From the NCBI GenBank assembly GCA_039707655.1, contig CM077671.1:365206720-365270719 (forward strand): a DNA stretch of 64,000 bases, written 5' to 3'. The notes beneath the pieces were generated by a model. It was given only the letters and a program-made list of their open reading frames with translations. It searched no databases and was not told the origin of the DNA. Origin of the DNA: Elymus sibiricus. Lineage: Eukaryota > Streptophyta > Magnoliopsida > Poales > Poaceae. Positions 58,332 through 64,000 of the stretch are shown piece by piece. Each line of letters begins with the position of its first letter. The stretch's first letter is position 1. The translations under genes and the position numbers were made by a program.

Positions 58332-61119
58332 AGCATCCCCAAGCTTAATTCCTGCTCGTCCTCGAGTAGGTAAATCATAAAAACAGAATTTTTGATGTGG
58401 AATGCTACCTAACATATTTATCCATGTAATATTCTTCATTGTGGCATGAATGTTCAGATCCATAAGATTCAAAACAAAAGCTTAATATTGACATAAAAAC
58501 AATAATACTTCAGGCATACTAACAAGGCAATTGTGTCCTTTCGAAATAACATGGCCTAAGAAAGTTATCCCTACAAAATCATATGGTCTGGCTATGCTCC
58601 ATCTTCCCCACACAAAGTATTTAAATCATGCACAACCCCGATGACAAGTCAAGCAATTGTTTCACACCTTTTATGTTCTCAAACCTTTTCAACTCTCATG
58701 CAATACATGAGCATGAGCCATGGATATAGCACTATAGGTGGAATAGAATATGGTGGAGGTTGTGAGAAAAAGGAGAAGATAGTCTCACATCAACTAGGCG
58801 TATCAACGGGCTATGGAGATGCCCATCAATAGATATCAATGTGAGTGAGTAGGGATTGCCATGCAACGGATCCACTAGAGCTATAAGTGTATGAAAGCTC
58901 AAAAAGAAACTAAGTGGGTGTGCATCATAATGAAAAATTCCACTAGTATATGAAAGTAACAAAATAGGAGACTCTCTATCTTGAAGATCATGGTGCTACT
59001 TTGAAGCACAAGTGTGGCAAAAGGATAGTAGCATTGTCCCTTCTCTCTTTTCTCTCATCATTTTTTTCTTTTTTTTTGTGGGCATCTTTGGCCTCTTTTT
59101 TTTATTTGGGCTTCATTGGCCTCTTTTATTATTTGTAAAGTCCGGAGACTCATCCCAACTTGTGAGGGAATCATAGCTTCCATCAACCTTTTCTCTCATG
59201 GGACAATGCTCTAATATGATGATCATCACACTTTTATTTACTTACAACTCAAGAATTACAACTCGATGCCTAGAACAAAATATGACTCTATATGAATGCT
59301 TCCGGTGGTGTACCAGGATGTGCAACGATCTAGCATAGCAAAGGATATCAAAAAACGGACAAGCCATGAAAACATCATGCTAGCTGTCTTACGATCATGC
59401 AAAGCAATATGAAAGTGATGGTGCGTGTCATAATAAACGGAACGGTGGAAGTTGCATGGCAATATATCTCGGAATGGCTATGGAAATGCCATAATAGGTA
59501 GGTATGGTGGCTGTTTTGAGGAAGGGTATATGGTGGCTGTTTTGAGGAAGGTGAGTTTATTGCACCGGCGAAAGTTGCGCGGTACTAGAGAGGCTAGCAA
59601 TGGTGGAAGGGTGAGAGTGCATATAATCCATGGACTCACATTAGTCATAAAGAACTCACATACTTATTGCAAAAGTCTATTAGTTATCGAAGCAAAGTAT
59701 TAGACGCATGCTCCTAGGGGAGAGGTTGGTAGGAGTTAACCATCGCGCGCTCCCGACCCTCACACAAAGGATGACAATCGTTAAACAAATCATGCTCCGA
59801 CTTCGTTACATAACGGTTCACCATACGTGCATGCTACGGGAATCACCAACTTTAACACAAGTATTTCTACCAATCCACAATTACTCACTAGCATGACTCC
59901 AATATCACCATCTTTATATCTCAAAACTATATGCAAGGAATTAAACTTCTCATAGTATTCAATGCACTTATATGAAAGTTTTTATTATATCCCTCTTGGA
60001 TGCCCATTATATTAGGACTAAATTCATAACCTAAACCAATTACCATGCTGTTTAAAGACACACAAAATAATATAAGTGAGGTACGAGAGTTCAATTATTT
60101 CTATAAAATAAATCACCACCGTGCTCTAAAAAGATATAAGTGAAGCACTAGAGCAACATTGCCTAGCTCAAAAGATATAAGTGAAGCACATAGAGTATTC
60201 TAATAAATTCACGATAAATGTGTGTCCCTCTCAAAAGATGTGTGCAGCAAGGATGATTGTGGCGAACTAAAAATAAAAGACTCATATCATACAAGACGCT
60301 CCAAGCAAAACACATATCATGTGGTGAATAAAAATATAGCCTCAAGTAAATTTACCGATGGATTGAAGACGAAAGAGGGGATGCCTTCCGGGGCATCCCA
60401 AAGATTAGGATCTTTGGTATCCTTGAATATGGCTTGGGGTGCTTTGGGCATCCCCAAGCTTAGGCTCTTGCCACTCCTTATTCCATAGTCCATCAAATCT
60501 TTACCCAAAACATGAAAACTTCACAACACAAAACTCAACAGAAAACTCGTGAGATCCGTTAGTACAAGAAAAATAAATCACCACTTTAGGTACTGTTGTG
60601 AACTCATTCTTTATTTATATTGGTGTAATATCTACTGTATTATAACTTCTCCATGGTTCATACCCCCCGATACTACCCATAGATACATCAAAATAAGCAA
60701 ACAACACAAAGAAAACAGAATCTGTCAAAAACAGAACAGTCTGTAGCAATCTGTAAACTTAGAATACTTCTGTAACTCCAAAAAATCTAAAACATTAGGA
60801 CAATCTGGGAAATTTGTATATCAATCTTGTGTAAAAATTTCAGACTCATTCGATGCCCTGGTGAATTTATAAAATTCCTGGACTGAGCGCAAAAGTTTCT
60901 GTTTTTCAGCAGAATCAAATCAACAATCACCGTAGACCATCCCAAAGGTCTTACTTGGCTCAAACACTAATTAAAACCATAAAACACCATTACTACAGAG
61001 GTAATAACGTGTAAAGCACTCAAAAACAGAAGCAAAAAACAGAGAACAAAAATAAAATTGGGTTGCCTCCCAACAAGCGCTATTGTTTAACGCCCCTAGC
61101 TAGGCATAACGCAATAGAT
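58332..61119 (-). other. Gypsy-B unit 2 non-coding 3' region
   Basis: Colinear copy of 51644-54431 with few differences visible by eye. No gene seen. Confidence 0.7.
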
Positions 61120-61751
61120 CTAGGTATTGTCATCTTTGGTATGCAATCCATAAGTAGCTCTCATAATAGATTCATAAGGTAATTTAACTTTCTTTCTAGG
61201 AAAGTGTTCCATACCTTTCCTTAATGGAAATTGGAATCTAATGTTTCCTTCTTTCATATCAATAATTTCACCGATCGTTCTAAGGAAAGGTCTACCAAGA
61301 ATAATAGGACATGTAGGATTGCAATCTATATCAAGAACAATGAAATCTACGGGCACATAATTCCTATTTGCAACAATAAGAACATCATTAATCCTTCCCA
61401 CAGGTTTCTTAATAGTAGAATCCGCTAGATGCAAATTTAAAGAGCAATCATCAACATCATGGAAACCTAGCACATCACATAAAGTTTTCGGAATCGTGGA
61501 AACGCTAGCACCCAAATCACACATAGAATGGCACTCATAATCTTTAATTTTAATCTTAATAGTAGGTTCCCACTCATCATAAAGCTTTCTAGGTATAGAA
61601 ACTTCCAACTCGAGTTTTTCTTCAAAAGATTTCATCATAGCATCAACGATATGTTTAGTAAAAGCCTTATTTTGATTGTAAGCATGCGGAGAATTCAACA
61701 TGGATTGCAACAAGGAAATACAATCAATCAAAGAACAACTATCATAATTAA
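61120..61751 (-). pseudogene. Gypsy-B unit 2 gag-protease fragment
   Basis: The minus strand reads the C-terminal gag and protease part in one open frame (KAFTKHIVDAMMKSFEEKL, MCDLGASVSTIPKTL, IILGRPFLRTIGEI) down to 61120. It is cut at 61751 by the Gypsy-C LTR, so most of gag and the 5' LTR are missing or lie beyond the window. The retropepsin Asp in DLGAS is present. Confidence 0.8.
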
Positions 61752-62087
61752 TGTCGTCGTTTTCTCACAACAGATGCCAGGGGGTGGCTTATCGAGGTGA
61801 GAGCAAGGCTGCCGTGGAAGATCCGGGACGGGATTGGGTAGTAGCACGCGGTGGTTTACCCAGGTTCGGGGCTCTCCGGAGAGATAATACCCCTACTCCT
61901 GCATGTCAGCATATGAGGTGTATATGTAGTACAGGGTTGCTCCTGGAGCTGTGTCTGAGGAGGAAGAGGGAGCTGTGAGCTCCTTACCTTGGCCTCGTAT
62001 GTATCCATGCGTGAGCATGAGTGAGAAGGGGAGGATGAGAGGAGGCCTCCTGTGTGTGGTTGTCTTTTGGAGGCTCCCTTGGTGCCT

Positions 62088-62097
62088 CTTATATAGG
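62088..62097 (-). promoter_or_regulatory. TATA box of Gypsy-C LTR
   Basis: The minus strand reads CCTATATAAG, the only strong TATA-like motif in this LTR. Confidence 0.6.
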
Positions 62098-62334
62098 GAG
62101 GCCCAAGGGACAAGGGGTGGCCCACCGGCCAACTATCTACTATTGGAGATGACAAGTGATGCAGGCTACAGTGCGCCACTATTGGAGCGCAGTGAAGTGA
62201 CGCGCGACGGGTGCACAGCGGGGCACTATTCGCCAATAGTGCCCGACTGTAGCGGGGTGGCAGGCTCTGCAGTCCGTCAGCTACAGTGTCATCAGCTCGT
62301 GACCGATGGGACGCCTGGAGCTGACTTCGTCGGG

Positions 62335-62645
62335 CCGCAGCCGGCCAGGAGGAGCCGACCAGGAGGAGCCGGCCAGGAGGAGCCGGACAGGAGGAGCCGG
62401 CCAGGAGGAGCCGGACAGGAGGAGCCGGTCAGGAGGAGCCGGCCGGCAGGAGCCAGCCGGGAGGAGCCAGCCGGGAGGAGCCGGCCGGGAGGAGCCGGCC
62501 GGGAGGAGCCGGCCGGGAGGAGCCAGCCGGGAGGAGCCAGCCGGGAGCAGCCCGCCGGGAGGAGCCAGCCGGGAGCAGCCAGCCGGGAGCAGCCAGCCGG
62601 GAGCAGCCAGCCGAGAGGAGCCAGCCGGGAGGAGCCAGCCACCCG
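62335..62645. repeat. 15-bp minisatellite (AGGAGGAGCCGGCC-type) in Gypsy-C LTR
   Basis: About twenty head-to-tail copies of a 15-bp unit, with variants CCGGACAGG, CCAGCCGGG and CCAGCCGGGAGCAG. A 15-bp period keeps any frame open, which explains the long arginine/serine/glycine-rich conceptual proteins here. Confidence 0.9.
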
Positions 62646-62785
62646 GGCCGCAGTTTTGTCTTCTGTCTTCACTTCTTCGTTTGTCTCGTTGATTCGAGGG
62701 GCCTGGCATACCGGGGGTGGCTCCCCCGATGTTTTAAAATGTTGAGTCGTCTCCTTGAAACTACCCGGGGGTAATCCCCCCGACA

Positions 62786-63260
62786 GTAGCCTCCGAGCCT
62801 CCGGGTGACTTGGAGAGTCGGGCGGAGGGTTTTTGCCGTTAGAGTTGTTGTTGCAGAAGTTGTTGATGATGGTCGATTGCGGGTCGGGGACGACGCGGCT
62901 TGCTTCCGGCGGGGGCACGCCATCGCACCCACTGGGTGTAGCCTCCGAGCCTCCGGGCGACTCGAAGAGTCGGGCGGAGGGTCTTTGCTGTTGCTGAAGC
63001 AGACGGTAGCGTCGAGGTTGTCGGGTGAGGACGCGTGGTCCGCCAACCGATGAGCGCGGGGCCCCGCCTAGCGCGGGTGCGGGGTCCGCCGGCTGATGGG
63101 CACGGGGGCCCAGCCGGGCATAGACGTGGAGTCCACTGGCTGGCTGTTTCCAGCGGGGGCACGCCAGCGCACCCGCTGGGTGTAGCCTCCAAGGCTCCGG
63201 CCGACTCGAAGAGTCGGGCGGAGGGTCTTTGCTGTTGCCGAAGCAGATAGTGGTGTTGAT
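62786..63260. repeat. Repeated PPT-like units in Gypsy-C
   Basis: The phrase GTAGCCTCCGAGCCTCCGGG...CGAAGAGTCGGGCGGAGGGT recurs at 62786, 62939 and 63182 (and partly at 63546). Two of the copies are preceded by GGGGGCACGCCA(T/G)CGCACCC. On the element's strand each reads CTCGGAGGCTACACCCAG, matching the intronic units of Gypsy-T. No gene seen. Confidence 0.75.
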
Positions 63261-63264
63261 GACG

Positions 63265-63545
63265 CCGGGTGAGGACGCGGGGTCCGCCGACTGATGGGCG
63301 CGGGGCCCTGCCGAGGGCGGACGCGGGGTCCGCCGGCTGATGGGCGTGGGGCCCTGCCGGGCGCGGACGCGGGGTCCGCCGACTGATGGGCGTGGAGCCC
63401 TGCCGGGCGCGGACGCGGGGTCCGCCGGCTGATGGGCGTCGAGCCCTGCCGAGGGCGGACGCGGGGTCCGCCGGCTGTCGAGCGCGAAGCGCTGCCGGGC
63501 GCGGACGCGGGGTCCGCTAGCTGATGGGCACGGGGCCCTGCCGGG
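63265..63545. repeat. 46-bp minisatellite in Gypsy-C
   Basis: The GGTCCGCC landmark falls at 63281, 63327, 63373, 63419, 63465 and 63511, a 46-bp period. The unit includes CTGATGGGCGTGGGGCCCTGCC. Two outlying copies lie near 63041 and 63088. Confidence 0.88.
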
Positions 63546-64000
63546 AGTAGCCTCCGAGCCTTCGAGCGAGGAGGTTCCTCATGGAAATGATCGTGCAAAA
63601 GACGAGTTTAGTCGATGCATATGCATCAAACATTTGATTTTGGTAGTGCAAGTTTTATACTGAGGGTGCTGACTCGGTTTTGTCCGAGCCCCCGTCAATC
63701 TTTTTCATGTGCCCTCCGCTCTTTGTCTTTTGCTCTTGCCAGCCGGACAGCCGGGAGCCGGTCTGTGGCTGAGGCGAAGAGTGGGCCGCGGGATGGAGCG
63801 TACAGTACTCCGACTCTGGGAGCGGACTCGACCGAGCAGATACTCGCAAATGAAATGACCGGGTTGCCCAAGCCGTTTTCTCCCGGGACGCCTTTCGCGT
63901 GGGGTGACCTCCAGCTCGTGCTCTCGCTAGCCGGACAGTCGCGGTGCGATCTGTAGCTGAGACAAAGAGTGGGCCTTTGGTACCGTACACGCTACTAAGC
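63546..64000. other. Unassigned right edge, inside Gypsy-C
   Basis: The phrase GCCGGACAG...CTG(A/G)GGCGAAGAGTGGGCC at 63743-63790 recurs in altered form at 63931-63975, about 190 bp apart. No readable domain; probably introns or exons of an antisense gene like that of Gypsy-T. Confidence 0.4.

Larger units (their letters stand above)
50072..61751 (-). mobile_element. Gypsy-B: shared-LTR tandem dimer of a non-autonomous Athila-like element
   Basis: The order on the plus strand is LTR (50072-51643), internal region 1 (51644-56745), LTR (56746-58331), internal region 2 (58332-61751, truncated by Gypsy-C). Both internal regions start with the same PPT-side text (AGCATCCCCAAGCTTAATTCC) and stay colinear, so the middle LTR serves both units. 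Only gag-protease coding is present. RT, RNase H and integrase are absent from both units, with long non-coding sequence in their place, so the family is likely non-autonomous. LTR length (about 1.6 kb) and gag type are compatible with Sabrina-like elements, but I cannot confirm the family. Confidence 0.85.
61752..62785 (-). repeat. Gypsy-C 3' LTR
   Basis: 1034 bp with TG...CA termini. It contains a 15-bp minisatellite (62335-62645). Confidence 0.82.
61752..64000 (-). mobile_element. Gypsy-C: Tat-type gypsy, 3' end, continuing past the window
   Basis: The LTR 61752-62785 begins TGTCGTCGTTTTCTCAC on the plus strand, the near-exact reverse complement of the Gypsy-T LTR end, and finishes CCCCCCGACA. 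The purine tract (minus strand CTCGGAGGCTAC) adjoins it at 62786, so this is the 3' LTR of a minus-strand element whose body lies to the right. It is a relative of Gypsy-T in the opposite orientation. No catalytic domain is inside the window. Confidence 0.8.

Noticed and set aside
62306..62745. Arg/Ser/Gly-rich 'EEPAGRSQPGG' proteins
   Set aside because: Open in several frames only because the 15-bp minisatellite keeps phase; no other coding evidence.

Overview
This 64 kb window looks like intergenic DNA from a large grass genome, most likely a Triticeae species (wheat, barley, rye or Aegilops). Nothing in it looks like an ordinary single-copy host gene. Almost every base can be assigned to a plant transposable element, and the CACTA termini, Angela/BARE-like copia LTR ends, Athila-like gag genes and multi-kilobase LTRs are of the kinds known from Triticeae. 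Species and family names are inference from memory; element borders, target-site duplications (TSDs) and motifs were read from the sequence.

Layout. A minus-strand Athila-like gypsy element (Gypsy-A; 5' LTR 48525-49941, PBS 48496-48513, gag-protease running left to 41748) is interrupted by two later insertions: a solo LTR (43522-47896, TSD taatc) inside gag, and an outer CACTA transposon whose right end is at 41747 and whose left end lies before base 1. The outer CACTA is itself opened twice: by a complete Caspar-like CACTA (382-26126, TSD ata) and by a complete Tat-type gypsy (Gypsy-T, 26847-40446, TSD ttgca). The Caspar-like CACTA contains a complete but decayed minus-strand copia element (1089-12879) and a second solo LTR (15995-20239, TSD tcttg) inside its transposase gene. 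The copia element contains a Helitron-like insertion (4922-6953). Right of 49941 come about 130 bp of unassigned sequence, then a shared-LTR tandem dimer of a non-autonomous Athila-like element (Gypsy-B, LTR-INT-LTR-INT, 50072-61751). Its second internal copy is cut by another Tat-type element (Gypsy-C), whose 3' LTR is 61752-62785 and whose body leaves the window.

Genes and how they relate. The coding regions belong to the elements: a TNP2-type transposase with Transpos_assoc, Transposase_21, DUF4218 and DUF4216-like parts, and a multi-exon Transposase_24-like second gene (Caspar-like CACTA); a B3-domain-like gene and an acidic-tailed ORF (outer CACTA); gag-PR-RT-RNaseH-second RNaseH-INT on the plus strand and an antisense multi-exon gene (Gypsy-T); gag-protease genes (Gypsy-A and Gypsy-B). 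All but possibly the B3-like gene carry stops, frameshifts or insertions. The points most worth a second look are the long hairpin in the Caspar transposase leader, the antisense gene of Gypsy-T with polypurine-tract-like units repeated in its introns, the stop-codon spectrum in Gypsy-T (mostly TAG), and the clean nesting order that fixes relative insertion ages.
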